A stretch of DNA of 62,135 nucleotides from an uncultured Clostridia bacterium (lineage in GTDB: Bacteria > Bacillota > Clostridia > Oscillospirales > JAAYOS01): the NCBI GenBank assembly GCA_944387575.1, contig CALXFK010000091.1:1-62135 (forward strand), in the 5' to 3' direction. The translations under genes were made by a program, and so were the position numbers. Below the pieces are notes generated by a model, which ran no database searches, was not told where the DNA came from, and saw only the letters and a list, made by a program, of their open reading frames with translations. This document shows, piece by piece, positions 32,567 through 40,554 of this stretch. The stretch's first letter is position 1. Each line of letters starts with the position of its first letter.

Positions 32567-33439
32567 TCAGACGCGGACCTTTCCGGTAAAAAAGAGGGCA
32601 AGCGTTCCCGGACCGGAGTGCGCGCCAATATATGGTCCAACGTAGTTTTTTATTATCCTCTTGACACTGAAATGCTTTTTCAGCTCAGATATCACAATGT
32701 CAGCTTCATCGCTGCAATCGCCATGACTTATTGCTGCAACATCCAGCGAACGATGCGGGCAAAGTTCAAGCATCCACTCGACGAGGTTCATGACCGCTTT
32801 TTTCCGACCGCGCTTCTTGTGGCAGCTTCTCAACTTGCCGTTCGTGTCCACGTCAAGCATCGGTTTTACACCCACAAGAGAGCCTACTATCGCAGTGCTC
32901 TTATTCAGCCGACCACCTCTGTGCAGGAACATCAGGTCGTCCACGGTGAAAAGGTGCTGTACGCACAGCTTGTTGTCCTCGAGAGCCTTTGCAGCCTGCT
33001 CGATGTCAAGCCCGTTATTGCGGAGCTGGACCGCCATATCCACGAGCAGCCCATATCCGAGCGAAGCTCCGAGACTGTCCACGACTATCAGCTTTCGGTC
33101 GGGGTAAGACGGGGCTAGCTCCTGTGCGGCGATATGCGCAGAGGCAAACGACCCGCTGAGACCGGATGAAAAGCCGACAAACAAAATGTCATTGCCGGCG
33201 GAGAGTTCATTTGAAAAATGCTCAAGGTAGGTACCGACACTTGTCGCCGACGTGGTCGCTATCGACCCCTCGCGGAGCCGACGGTAAAACTCGTGATTGA
33301 ACGAGTCATCGCTGCCGGACGATTCGACCTGCTCTCCGTCGAGGACAAAACTCATCGGGATGCAGAATACATCGTTCTGCGCGAGGTAGTCGTCCGGAAG
33401 GTCACACGCAATATCTGCCATTATTTTGTATGAACTCAT
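32567..33439 (-). CDS. DegV family fatty-acid-binding protein
   Basis: Cytoplasmic lipid-binding protein of 290 aa, FakB-like in fold. The N-terminal part holds ADIACDLP and FSSGLSGSFASAHIA, the fatty-acid carboxylate-binding loop; the C-terminal part has HRGGRLNKSTAIVGSLVGVKPML, the family's second signature. ATG 33439 has AGGAAAGGG upstream; the frame is open far 5' of it through an AT-rich intergenic zone, which is not coding. As FakB proteins present fatty acids to FakA, it could partner with the DAK2 protein at 21392-23035; that pairing is inference. Confidence 0.9.
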   Translation of the reverse strand: MSSYKIMADIACDLPDDYLAQNDVFCIPMSFVLDGEQVESSGSDDSFNHEFYRRLREGSIATTSATSVGTYLEHFSNELSAGNDILFVGFSSGLSGSFASAHIAAQELAPSYPDRKLIVVDSLGASLGYGLLVDMAVQLRNNGLDIEQAAKALEDNKLCVQHLFTVDDLMFLHRGGRLNKSTAIVGSLVGVKPMLDVDTNGKLRSCHKKRGRKKAVMNLVEWMLELCPHRSLDVAAISHGDCSDEADIVISELKKHFSVKRIIKNYVGPYIGAHSGPGTLALFFTGKVRV

Positions 33440-33575
33440 TTGCAGAACCCTTTCCTGTGAATTTGGTTGGGGCATACTGAAAATATTATACTCCAAACGG
33501 TTAAGCAAATTATATACATTCTGTGAACATTTGTAAAGCGTAGAATGCGGTGAGATCTGTGTTGGAGTTTTACGG

Positions 33576-33604
33576 TTGACCCGACAGGGGAGAAGTGGTA
33601 TAAT
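33576..33604 (+). promoter_or_regulatory. promoter of pspA-arsR
   Basis: TTGACC (33576-33581), 17-base spacer, TATAAT (33599-33604). The leader that follows holds a 7-bp inverted repeat TTTCAGT/ACTGAAA (33631-33637 and 33651-33657) that could be an operator or hairpin. Confidence 0.75.
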
Positions 33605-33698
33605 AATTGTGTAGCGTTTATTATAATCTGTTTCAGTACTTTTCATCGAGACTGAAAAAAGGATTTGAGTCCGTATTTTACGGCAGGAGGTATAGACA

Positions 33699-34373
33699 AT
33701 GGGTATTCTTACACGTTTTAAAGAGATAATGGCTTCCAACGTCAATGCAATTCTTGACAAACTGGAAGATCCGTCGAAGATGATAGACCAGATCCTTCGC
33801 AATCTTGCGGAGGATCTTGCAAAGGTTCGCGAGGAGACCGCTGGTATCATAGCGGAGGAGCAGCGCTGCGCAAGGAAGCTCGAGGAGTGCAAGTCGGATA
33901 TTGAGAAGTACCAGGGACTCGCCGAACAGGCGGTTGAGCGCGGCGAGGACGAGGACGCCCGCATCTTCCTCAAAAAGAAGGCTGAGCTAACGGCGGATCT
34001 GTCCGCGCTTGAGGAGGTCTATGCCGCCGCCGCTGAGAATTCTCGGAAAATGAAGCTTATGCACGATAAGCTCGTCGACCAGATAGACGAGATGACTGCT
34101 CGCCGTGATAGCATTAAGGCGAAGGTCGCAGTCGCACGCACGCAGGAGCGTATAAATAAGGCGGCTCAGGGAGCGCAAGATGCGATGGGTTCGATGAGCG
34201 CATTCGACCGTATGGAGGAGAAGGCGGACCGGATGCTCGACCGCGCAAACGCTATGGCAGAGCTTGGTCAGTCCTCCGATTCGAAGTTGGAGGCGCTTGA
34301 AAACAAGTATGACGCAAAGGCTGCGGCGGTCGAGGACGAACTTGCCGCACTGAAGAAGAAGCTGGGGAAATAG
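33699..34373 (+). CDS. pspA: PspA/IM30 (Vipp1) family membrane-stress protein
   Basis: ESCRT-III-like membrane remodelling protein of 224 aa, almost entirely helical coiled coil. The N-terminus MGILTRFKEIMASNVNAILDK is the amphipathic helix a0 typical of PspA/Vipp1, followed by EDPSKMIDQILRNL and the long helical hairpin with MTARRDSIKAK. RBS AGGAGG precedes ATG 33699. It shares a short 43-base gap with the following ArsR-type gene and no phage-shock partners (PspB/C/F) are nearby, as usual in Gram-positives where PspA responds to envelope stress. Confidence 0.93.
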   Translation: MGILTRFKEIMASNVNAILDKLEDPSKMIDQILRNLAEDLAKVREETAGIIAEEQRCARKLEECKSDIEKYQGLAEQAVERGEDEDARIFLKKKAELTADLSALEEVYAAAAENSRKMKLMHDKLVDQIDEMTARRDSIKAKVAVARTQERINKAAQGAQDAMGSMSAFDRMEEKADRMLDRANAMAELGQSSDSKLEALENKYDAKAAAVEDELAALKKKLGK

Positions 34374-34416
34374 AGAATTTTCACCTTCCCGGCGCAAGTT
34401 ATGCAGGAGAGTTTTT

Positions 34417-34776
34417 ATGTCGAAGAACGCTGCTGAGTGTGACGGAACCGCGATACACCGGGATGCGGTGGACACTGCACTGGAAGCCATGCCTTCTGAG
34501 GAGGACATGGATAAACTGTCCACGCTTTTCAAGGTGCTCGGCGACCCGACTCGCGTGCGCATAATGTGGGCAATAGAGCGTACCGAGCTGTGCGTATGTG
34601 ATATTGCAGAGGTGCTCGGAATGACAAAGTCGGCAATATCGCACCAGTTGGGTACGCTTAAAGACGCGAATCTCGTGCGCTATCGGCGGGATGGGCGCAA
34701 CGTGTTTTACAGCCTCGATGACGACCATGTCAGCGACATTCTAAAAATCGCCATCGCACATGCGAGGCATGTGTAA
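34417..34776 (+). CDS. ArsR/SmtB-family metal-sensing repressor (CadC-like)
   Basis: Winged-helix repressor of 119 aa. The CadC/SmtB metal motif ELCVCDIAEVL carries C59 and C61, which with N-terminal C8 could form an alpha3N soft-metal site. A full alpha5-type site also appears to be present: D102, H104, H115 and H118 in the C-terminal helix. The recognition helix is TKSAISHQLGTLKDANLVRYRRDGR-like. Both sites in one protein suggest a Cd/Pb/Zn sensor. No metal efflux gene is adjacent; it follows pspA in the same direction and is closed by a terminator at 34810. Confidence 0.9.
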   Translation: MSKNAAECDGTAIHRDAVDTALEAMPSEEDMDKLSTLFKVLGDPTRVRIMWAIERTELCVCDIAEVLGMTKSAISHQLGTLKDANLVRYRRDGRNVFYSLDDDHVSDILKIAIAHARHV

Positions 34777-34809
34777 CGCTCATCTATTGGTTTTATAATG
34801 TAAACTTCA

Positions 34810-34840
34810 CAGGGATAGCGCGGAGCGCTATCCCTGTTTT
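34810..34840 (+). terminator. intrinsic terminator of pspA-arsR
   Basis: Perfect 11-bp stem CAGGGATAGCG (34810-34820) with CGCTATCCCTG (34826-34836), five-base loop, then TTTT. Confidence 0.88.
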
Positions 34841-34847
34841 CATCTGC

Positions 34848-35651
34848 TCAGAGCATTCCTTCTCTGAGTTTGCGCATCGTCTCCGGGTCGGGCATCTCAG
34901 GTATTTCATAGTGTATCTTGTCACGACCGACCAACGGTTCGTGAAACATCTGAACATATTTGCAAATGTTGGGGGAGGGCGCCGCCCATTTCACGGCGTT
35001 TATAAGTATACGCTGTATCGGCTCAAGGTGGTAGACCGGATATTCCTCGTGACCGGGCTGAAAATAAAATATGCGCCCCATACCACGATGGAAACAGCAT
35101 CCGCTCCTGAACACCTCGCCACCGGCAAACCATCCTATAAACACGAGCTCATCCGGTTTCGGAATGTCGAAATACTCTCCGTACATCTCCTCGTGGGGTA
35201 TCATTATGTGCTCGGGCACACCTTCCGCGATGGGATGCCTTGGGTCGACCACCCAGAGGATCTCGCCCTGGTCATCCTCCCGGAACTTGAGCATACATCC
35301 GGTTCCCAACAGCTTACGCATCAATTTGGAGGCGTGGCTTGAATGGAGCAATATCAACCCCATGCCGTCTAAGACACGGCGATGTATCTGTGAAATCGTC
35401 GTGTCGCTGACCTCGTGGTGTCGTACGTGACCAAACCAGATGAGTACGTCGGTGCTCTCAAGTATCTCCGGTGTAAGCCCGTGCTCCGGCATGCACAGGG
35501 TGGCGGTCCTCACATCATATCCCGCGGCGCTGAGGAAACCTTCGAAATATTTGTGTATGCCCTCGGGGTAACACTCAGCCGCAAGTGGTTTTGTCAATTC
35601 GTCGATGTATTCGTTCCATACAGTCACACGTATCCTGCTTTCCATGTCCAT
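34848..35651 (-). CDS. ThuA-like domain protein
   Basis: A 267-aa protein of the ThuA (trehalose utilisation) family, class I glutamine amidotransferase-like fold. Visible family features are IRVTVWNEY near the N-terminus, DVLIWFGHVRHHEV, GLILLHSSHASKL, DPRHPIAEGVPEH, MYGEYFDIP and GRIFYFQPGHEEYPVYH near the C-terminus. In rhizobia ThuA/ThuB oxidise disaccharides to 3-keto sugars, but the enzymatic role of ThuA proteins is not settled. ATG 35651 and ATG 35645 share a GGGAG site. A palindromic LacI-type operator lies 39 bases upstream, and a LacI gene is divergent from it, so it is likely sugar regulated. Confidence 0.88.
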   Translation of the reverse strand: MDMESRIRVTVWNEYIDELTKPLAAECYPEGIHKYFEGFLSAAGYDVRTATLCMPEHGLTPEILESTDVLIWFGHVRHHEVSDTTISQIHRRVLDGMGLILLHSSHASKLMRKLLGTGCMLKFREDDQGEILWVVDPRHPIAEGVPEHIMIPHEEMYGEYFDIPKPDELVFIGWFAGGEVFRSGCCFHRGMGRIFYFQPGHEEYPVYHLEPIQRILINAVKWAAPSPNICKYVQMFHEPLVGRDKIHYEIPEMPDPETMRKLREGML

Positions 35652-35689
35652 GTCACTCCCTTTTCTAAATTTTCTTGCCGCACATATAT

Positions 35690-35699
35690 TAAACGTTTA
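35690..35699. promoter_or_regulatory. LacI-family operator candidate TAAACGTTTA
   Basis: A perfect 10-bp palindrome with the central CG typical of LacI/GalR operators. On the minus strand it falls between a weak TTAGAC and a TATATG box upstream of the ThuA-like gene, where bound repressor would block transcription. The link to the divergent LacI gene is inferred from position and motif type. Confidence 0.6.
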
Positions 35700-35858
35700 C
35701 TAGAGTCTAAATATAAATTGCTGGTCAACATGGTGCCATATTTTCCTTGACTCACTTGAATAATAGCATGTACGGGAAATATAGTCAATTAAATAAGGCT
35801 TAAATATTAACGCGGAAATAAATATTTAAAAATTTATTCAAAATAATATGAGAAATGA

Positions 35859-35887
35859 TTGACATATGCTTAATGGGGTATTATTAT
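35859..35887 (+). promoter_or_regulatory. promoter of the LacI gene
   Basis: Perfect TTGACA (35859-35864), 17-base spacer, TATTAT (35882-35887). A further TATAAT at 35920 is too close to the start codon to be clearly useful. Confidence 0.65.
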
Positions 35888-35945
35888 AGTCTTGTCGGGA
35901 TTGGTTTCGACGAAAATGATATAATAGATGTATTCCAGAGGCGGT

Positions 35946-36932
35946 ATGGCAACGATTAGTGACGTAGCGAAGCTTGCTGGTCTGTCGGTCGGTACAGTTT
36001 CGCGGGTGTTTAATAATAGGGGATATATTAGTGAGGAGGCGCGCACCAAAGTGCTCGAAGCGAGCAAGGCGCTCGGTTATTACCCTAGTGAGGTCGCGCG
36101 TTCGCTTCAGCGCATGTATACCAATGTCATTGGTGTAATAGTGCCGTATATATCTCACCCATTCTTTGCTGCACTTGTGCAGGCGCTGGAACAGGAGTGC
36201 TGGGGGCGTGGATACAGGGCAATGCTGTGCACCTCAAACCACGAAACTGCAAAGGAACGTGAATACGCAGAAATGCTCACACGCAATAAAGTAGACGGGA
36301 TAGTCGTGTGCAGCCGTACACAGGAGGTCCAGCACTATATTGACACAAAACTGCCGATTGTTAGCATAGAACGTACAATAACGAGCTCAATTCCCGCAAT
36401 AGTAAGTGACAACGAAGAGGGCGGGATTATTGCGGCGGATGCTCTGCTTGACAGGGGATGCATTCATCCGGCGATAATCGGCTGGAAGCCAGATGTGGAT
36501 GCGGCGCATATGCTCTCGCCTTTGCGCGGAGAGGCGTTCGTCCGGCGCTGCCGAGAGAGAGGCGTTGAAGTTAACGTAATTGATATTCCAAGCGAAACCG
36601 ACGAGAACACGACGGAAATAATTGCACAGAAGTTGACCTCGCGACCGGAGTTGGACGGTATTTTTGCAACTGGAGATGTGTACGCAAGCTGTGCTGCGAC
36701 GGCGTGCGAGCGGATACTTGGTAGACGTATACCGGAGGATATCCAGATCGTTGGATACGACAATACCGACATTGCGGTATATTGCGGTCTGAGCTGTGTG
36801 GCTCAGCCGATCGAAAAGTTGGCAAAATACGCTATATCAACGCTGGCAAATATGATTTCCGGAGAGGTTGCACCGAGCAGGATAGTGCTACCGGTATCCT
36901 TTATAGAGAGACGCTCCACGCGGAAAATATGA
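35946..36932 (+). CDS. LacI family transcriptional regulator
   Basis: Repressor of 328 aa with an N-terminal LacI helix-turn-helix (TISDVAKLAGLSVGTVSRVFN) and hinge, followed by a periplasmic-binding-protein-like sensor domain from about residue 60 (NVIGVIVPYISHPFFAALVQ, later GIFATGDVYASCA and DIQIVGYDNTDIAVY). ATG 35946 with AGAGGCGG immediately upstream is preferred over ATG 35928. It sits at the head of the SBP-esterase genes and divergent from ThuA, and likely controls both through CG-centred palindromes. The inducer is unknown, probably a sugar or glycoside. Confidence 0.92.
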   Translation: MATISDVAKLAGLSVGTVSRVFNNRGYISEEARTKVLEASKALGYYPSEVARSLQRMYTNVIGVIVPYISHPFFAALVQALEQECWGRGYRAMLCTSNHETAKEREYAEMLTRNKVDGIVVCSRTQEVQHYIDTKLPIVSIERTITSSIPAIVSDNEEGGIIAADALLDRGCIHPAIIGWKPDVDAAHMLSPLRGEAFVRRCRERGVEVNVIDIPSETDENTTEIIAQKLTSRPELDGIFATGDVYASCAATACERILGRRIPEDIQIVGYDNTDIAVYCGLSCVAQPIEKLAKYAISTLANMISGEVAPSRIVLPVSFIERRSTRKI

Positions 36933-37020
36933 GATACCGATAAAACGTTGCTTTTTAAATATGTATCAATCGATTGTTATATGAGAAATGACACCCTTAA
37001 TATGTAAATATGTACGGAAC

Positions 37021-37047
37021 CAGACCTGGGTCTGTAAATTTTATAAT
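37021..37047 (+). promoter_or_regulatory. inverted repeat over a -10-only promoter before the solute-binding protein gene
   Basis: CAGACC (37021-37026) and GGTCTG (37029-37034) form an inverted repeat that covers the place where the -35 box of TATAAT (37042-37047) should be. No TTGACA-like -35 is present, suggesting an activator- or operator-dependent promoter. A LacI-like half site AAAACGTT lies further up near 36943. Confidence 0.45.
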
Positions 37048-37070
37048 ATTGTTTTGAGAGGAGAAAAAGT

Positions 37071-38759
37071 ATGGTTATCAAGCGTATTGCCGCAGTCGTG
37101 ATTGCGCTGATGCTGGTGCTTGGACTGTTTGCGGGGTGTAGCAATGATTCGGAAACGAATACACCAACTGCAACGCCGACCGAGACCGCGTCAGGAAATG
37201 CCGAGCAGACGCCTTCGGAAGAACCGGATGTCACGCCGGAACTCGACGGTCCGACCGATGTTGTTCTGCCGCTCGTTTCCGAACCGGTGAGCTTTGAGAT
37301 ATGGTGCGGATACGCTCCGTCGGCGGGACAGTTGGCGCTTGACGTGGCTGATACGCTCGCATATCAGGTTGCGGAGGAGCGCACAAATGTACACATTGAT
37401 TTCGTAAACCCGTCCTCCGCAGATATAAACGAGCAGTTCAATCTGTCCATTGTCTCGGGGGACTATCCGGACAGCTACCAGACGATATCCGCGCTCTGGT
37501 CGTCAGGGTTCGACTACTACATAGAAAACGAAATAATCGTAGACCTGCGCGACTACATGGAATACCTTCCGAATTACGACTATGTTCGCAGAATGGACGA
37601 GCCGACCTATCTCTCCACGATAACCGACAGCGGGAGCATACCCGGCATATTCATGCTTGCAAAGACCATGCAGTGGGCGGTACTCGGACCGATGGTGCGC
37701 GGCGACTTCCTTGAAAAGTGGGACATCGAGATGCCGGAGACTTACGACGAGCTGCACGACGTGCTCACCGTATTCAAAGACAACGGTGTGCAGGCGCCGC
37801 TACTTGCCCAGACGACCGGCTTTGATGACTGGCTGATGGTGGGATTTGACACTATGTATTCGTCTGGACATGGTGGCGTGCAGTTCCTTGTAAACGACAG
37901 CGGAGAGGTATCATTCTCTGTGCTCAACGACGGAATGCTCGAGTATGTGACGCTGATGAATCAGTGGTACAACGAGGGTCTCATTGAACAGGATTTCTAC
38001 GCGAAGGACACCGCCATAACATACGCGCAGGGGCGGGTTCAGAACAATGAAGCGGGCGTTACCAAGACGCTGTATTCGGCGCACGACATGTTCAAGCCGG
38101 GAGCGGTTGACCCGGATTTCCAGCTTATAGGTCTGAATATCCCGACAAAGAACGCGGGAGACCAGATAAACATATCGTTCGGCGCGGCGCCGATAACGCT
38201 GAACAAGGATACTCTTTCGACGATAACGGTTGACTGCGAAAATATTGAGCTGCTGCTCAGATGGCACGACTACTTCTGGACCGAGGAAGGGTCGCTTCTC
38301 GGAAACTACGGAGTAGAGGGCGTGTCGTTTGAGTACGACGAAAACGGCGAGCCTGCGTTCCTCGAGAGCATATACAGCAGTCCGGACGGGGTGAGCTTCC
38401 TTGCGAAGATGTTCGACAATGCATTCCAGCCCTATCAGGGTTACTGGTATGACTGGGAGCGCGAACTTGCCCCGAACACCTCCGCCGAGACAATGGGAAC
38501 GAAGGATGCGTGGAGCCGCAATGTGACTGCGCGCTATAACCTCCCCGCAGTAACGCTCACCGCGGAGGAGAGCACCGAGGCGTCCAGCATTCTCGGCGAC
38601 TGCTACACATACATAGACGAGATGGTTCTTAAATTCATTAGCGGTATGGTGCCTCTTACCGATTGGGATGAGTTTGAAAGTACGCTTGAGTCGCTCAACG
38701 TTGACCGCGCAATTGAAATATATCAGGCTGCATACGACCGCTATCTGACGAGAGGCTGA
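37071..38759 (+). CDS. extracellular solute-binding lipoprotein
   Basis: ABC-type solute-binding protein of 562 aa, LplA-like cluster (family 1 type). The N-terminal signal ends in lipobox LFAGC (Cys 23), followed by a Thr/Pro/Glu-rich linker (about 24-68) and a large binding domain with GDYPDSYQTI, PETYDELHDVLTVFKDNG and the C-terminal ISGMVPLTDWDEFESTLESL, typical of proteins in LplA/LplB/YtcP sugar uptake systems. AGAGGAG precedes ATG 37071. No permease or ATPase gene is adjacent, which is unusual; it may work with a transporter encoded elsewhere, or as a sensor. Confidence 0.9.
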   Translation: MVIKRIAAVVIALMLVLGLFAGCSNDSETNTPTATPTETASGNAEQTPSEEPDVTPELDGPTDVVLPLVSEPVSFEIWCGYAPSAGQLALDVADTLAYQVAEERTNVHIDFVNPSSADINEQFNLSIVSGDYPDSYQTISALWSSGFDYYIENEIIVDLRDYMEYLPNYDYVRRMDEPTYLSTITDSGSIPGIFMLAKTMQWAVLGPMVRGDFLEKWDIEMPETYDELHDVLTVFKDNGVQAPLLAQTTGFDDWLMVGFDTMYSSGHGGVQFLVNDSGEVSFSVLNDGMLEYVTLMNQWYNEGLIEQDFYAKDTAITYAQGRVQNNEAGVTKTLYSAHDMFKPGAVDPDFQLIGLNIPTKNAGDQINISFGAAPITLNKDTLSTITVDCENIELLLRWHDYFWTEEGSLLGNYGVEGVSFEYDENGEPAFLESIYSSPDGVSFLAKMFDNAFQPYQGYWYDWERELAPNTSAETMGTKDAWSRNVTARYNLPAVTLTAEESTEASSILGDCYTYIDEMVLKFISGMVPLTDWDEFESTLESLNVDRAIEIYQAAYDRYLTRG

Positions 38760-38882
38760 CGCGGAAGTCGGGTCATGCGAAATCAAGTAAACATGTAAAC
38801 AGGTAATCAGTGTCAATGTGATTAGTTTGATTAGTGTGGCTTTAATGACTTAAAAGATTGTCCATATATGTTTCGGACTTTT

Positions 38883-38928
38883 ACCTGAAAAGTCTCGGTC
38901 TTACGGGACTGGGACTTTTCGGGTTTTA
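38883..38928 (+). terminator. hairpin terminator between solute-binding protein and first esterase
   Basis: A long imperfect hairpin: ACCTGAAAAGTC (38883-38894) pairs with GACTTTTCGGGT (38913-38924), with a second inner helix, and then TTTT. It lies only 26 bases before the esterase start, so it may be an attenuator as much as a terminator. Confidence 0.65.
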
Positions 38929-38953
38929 CTGTCAACAGTTAGGAGAGAGTAAG

Positions 38954-40468
38954 ATGGAGAGAAAGTTTGTTTGTACTACCGATTTCCCGCTGGTCGAAAC
39001 AAAGTATGGTACTCTTCACGGGTATCAGATGGACGATATTTGTATTTTTCACGGCATTCAATATGCAAAGGCCAAGCGATTTCAGATGCCGGAAGAGCCG
39101 GATTCGTGGCAGGGTGTAAAGGATGCGCTCACATATGGACATGTGTCGCCATACAATCCGGTTGCCGGTTCGCCTGAGGTGTCGCTGCCGCTGCGCTACT
39201 GGCCAATGAATGAGAATTGCCAGTTTTTAAACATATGGACGCCCACTTTGGAGCCATCCGCTAAAAAGGCGGTGCTGTTCTGGATTCATGGTGGCGGATA
39301 TGGTGCGGGCTCATCGATGGAGCAATTGCATTTTAACGGTGAAAACCTCGCACGGTACGGGGATGTTGTTGTCGTAACGATAAACCACCGTCTGAATATT
39401 CTCGGATATATGGACGTTTCATCAATCGGAGAGGAATACTCAAATTCGGGCAATGTTGGAAATGCAGACATTGTAGCCGCGTTAAAATGGGTAAGGGACA
39501 ATATTTCGGGCTTTGGTGGAGATCCGGGCAATGTCACCGTATTCGGACAATCAGGTGGGGGCGCAAAGATTCAAAACATCATGCACGCGCCATCGGCTGA
39601 CGGGCTGTACCACAGGGCAATTATTCAAAGCGGCGTTTTTGGCGGGGAAAGCATGCTCAGTCCTTTGCGCGGAGACGGCAGGAGGTTGCTCGAATGCCTG
39701 GCCGACAGACTTTCTCTTAATGACCCGTGCGAAATAACCGGCGTGTCCTACCACGACTTATCCGGCGCATATGACTCGGTTGTCCCGCAGCTGCGCGACG
39801 AGGGTGAATATACAGGCGGGAGCCCGATTATTAACGACTGGATGACGGAACGTTTTACCGACTATGCAAAAAGCGTTCCTGTTATGGTCGGCAGCGTTTT
39901 TGCTGAATTTACCGTCAAGCGCGCGGTTGTCGGAAAGGAGCATTTGAGCCGGGAGCAGGTATATGAAATACTCAGAGAAAACCTTGGCGATAGGACCGAC
40001 GAGCTGATAAGCCTGTTTTCCGAGGCTTACCCGGAGAAAAACCCGGTTGATTTGATTGCAATGGACACATATATGCGTGCCGCTGTTATCGAGTTTGTAA
40101 GGTATTATTCTTCTGTTTCGAGTTCAGGGGTGTATTCCTATCTCTTCAACTATGAGTCGCCATATCTCGGCGGATATCCTGCGGAGCACAACGCTGAGCT
40201 ACCGTTCGTTTTCCGCAATACCGATATCGTCCCGATGTATAACGAGCCGTCAGTCACCAAAAAGCTGGAAAGCCAGGTTTCGGATGCCTGGATACGTTTT
40301 GCAAAGACCGGGAATCCCGGGTGGGAAGGGGTATCTGCCGGGCGTATTCCAACAATGGTGTTCGACCGCGAATGCGGCGTTAGAGTTGACTTCGACGAGA
40401 AACTGATAAAAGCTCTCGGCGAAGCGCTTCCGATGCCGTTTCCGGCAATGCGGTCGAAGAAAGACTGA
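38954..40468 (+). CDS. type-B carboxylesterase (first of tandem pair)
   Basis: Alpha/beta hydrolase of the carboxylesterase/cholinesterase family, 504 aa, no signal peptide, so cytoplasmic. The oxyanion region WIHGGGYGAGSS, nucleophile elbow FGQSGGGAKIQN (GxSxG Ser) and the catalytic His region AEHNAELPFVF are visible; NHRLNILGYMD and GFGGDPGNVTVF are family signatures. ATG 38954 has AGGAGAG upstream; an open frame continues 5' but runs through the terminator hairpin and is rejected. It is closely related to the next gene. Natural ester substrate is unknown; acetylated or feruloylated plant oligosaccharides would fit the LacI/SBP context. Confidence 0.92.
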   Translation: MERKFVCTTDFPLVETKYGTLHGYQMDDICIFHGIQYAKAKRFQMPEEPDSWQGVKDALTYGHVSPYNPVAGSPEVSLPLRYWPMNENCQFLNIWTPTLEPSAKKAVLFWIHGGGYGAGSSMEQLHFNGENLARYGDVVVVTINHRLNILGYMDVSSIGEEYSNSGNVGNADIVAALKWVRDNISGFGGDPGNVTVFGQSGGGAKIQNIMHAPSADGLYHRAIIQSGVFGGESMLSPLRGDGRRLLECLADRLSLNDPCEITGVSYHDLSGAYDSVVPQLRDEGEYTGGSPIINDWMTERFTDYAKSVPVMVGSVFAEFTVKRAVVGKEHLSREQVYEILRENLGDRTDELISLFSEAYPEKNPVDLIAMDTYMRAAVIEFVRYYSSVSSSGVYSYLFNYESPYLGGYPAEHNAELPFVFRNTDIVPMYNEPSVTKKLESQVSDAWIRFAKTGNPGWEGVSAGRIPTMVFDRECGVRVDFDEKLIKALGEALPMPFPAMRSKKD

Positions 40469-40483
40469 TATTCTTCCAACATG

Positions 40484-40493
40484 AAACACGTTT
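40484..40493. promoter_or_regulatory. possible LacI-type site upstream of the second esterase
   Basis: AAACACGTTT is an inverted repeat (AAAC/GTTT) resembling the site at 35690. It lies 62 bases before the second esterase start. Weak on its own; the resemblance to TAAACGTTTA and the position are the reasons to list it. Confidence 0.4.
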
Positions 40494-40554
40494 GAATGTT
40501 CAATTGCGTCGTAAACGCGCTGTTGAGTAATCCAATCAAAAAGGAGAAAATGCG

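Noticed and set aside
33440..33973. 5' extension of the degV reading frame into the intergenic region and pspA
   Set aside because: Passes through AT-rich promoter sequence; DegV proteins begin at the MSSYKIMADIA start, which has its own ribosome binding site.
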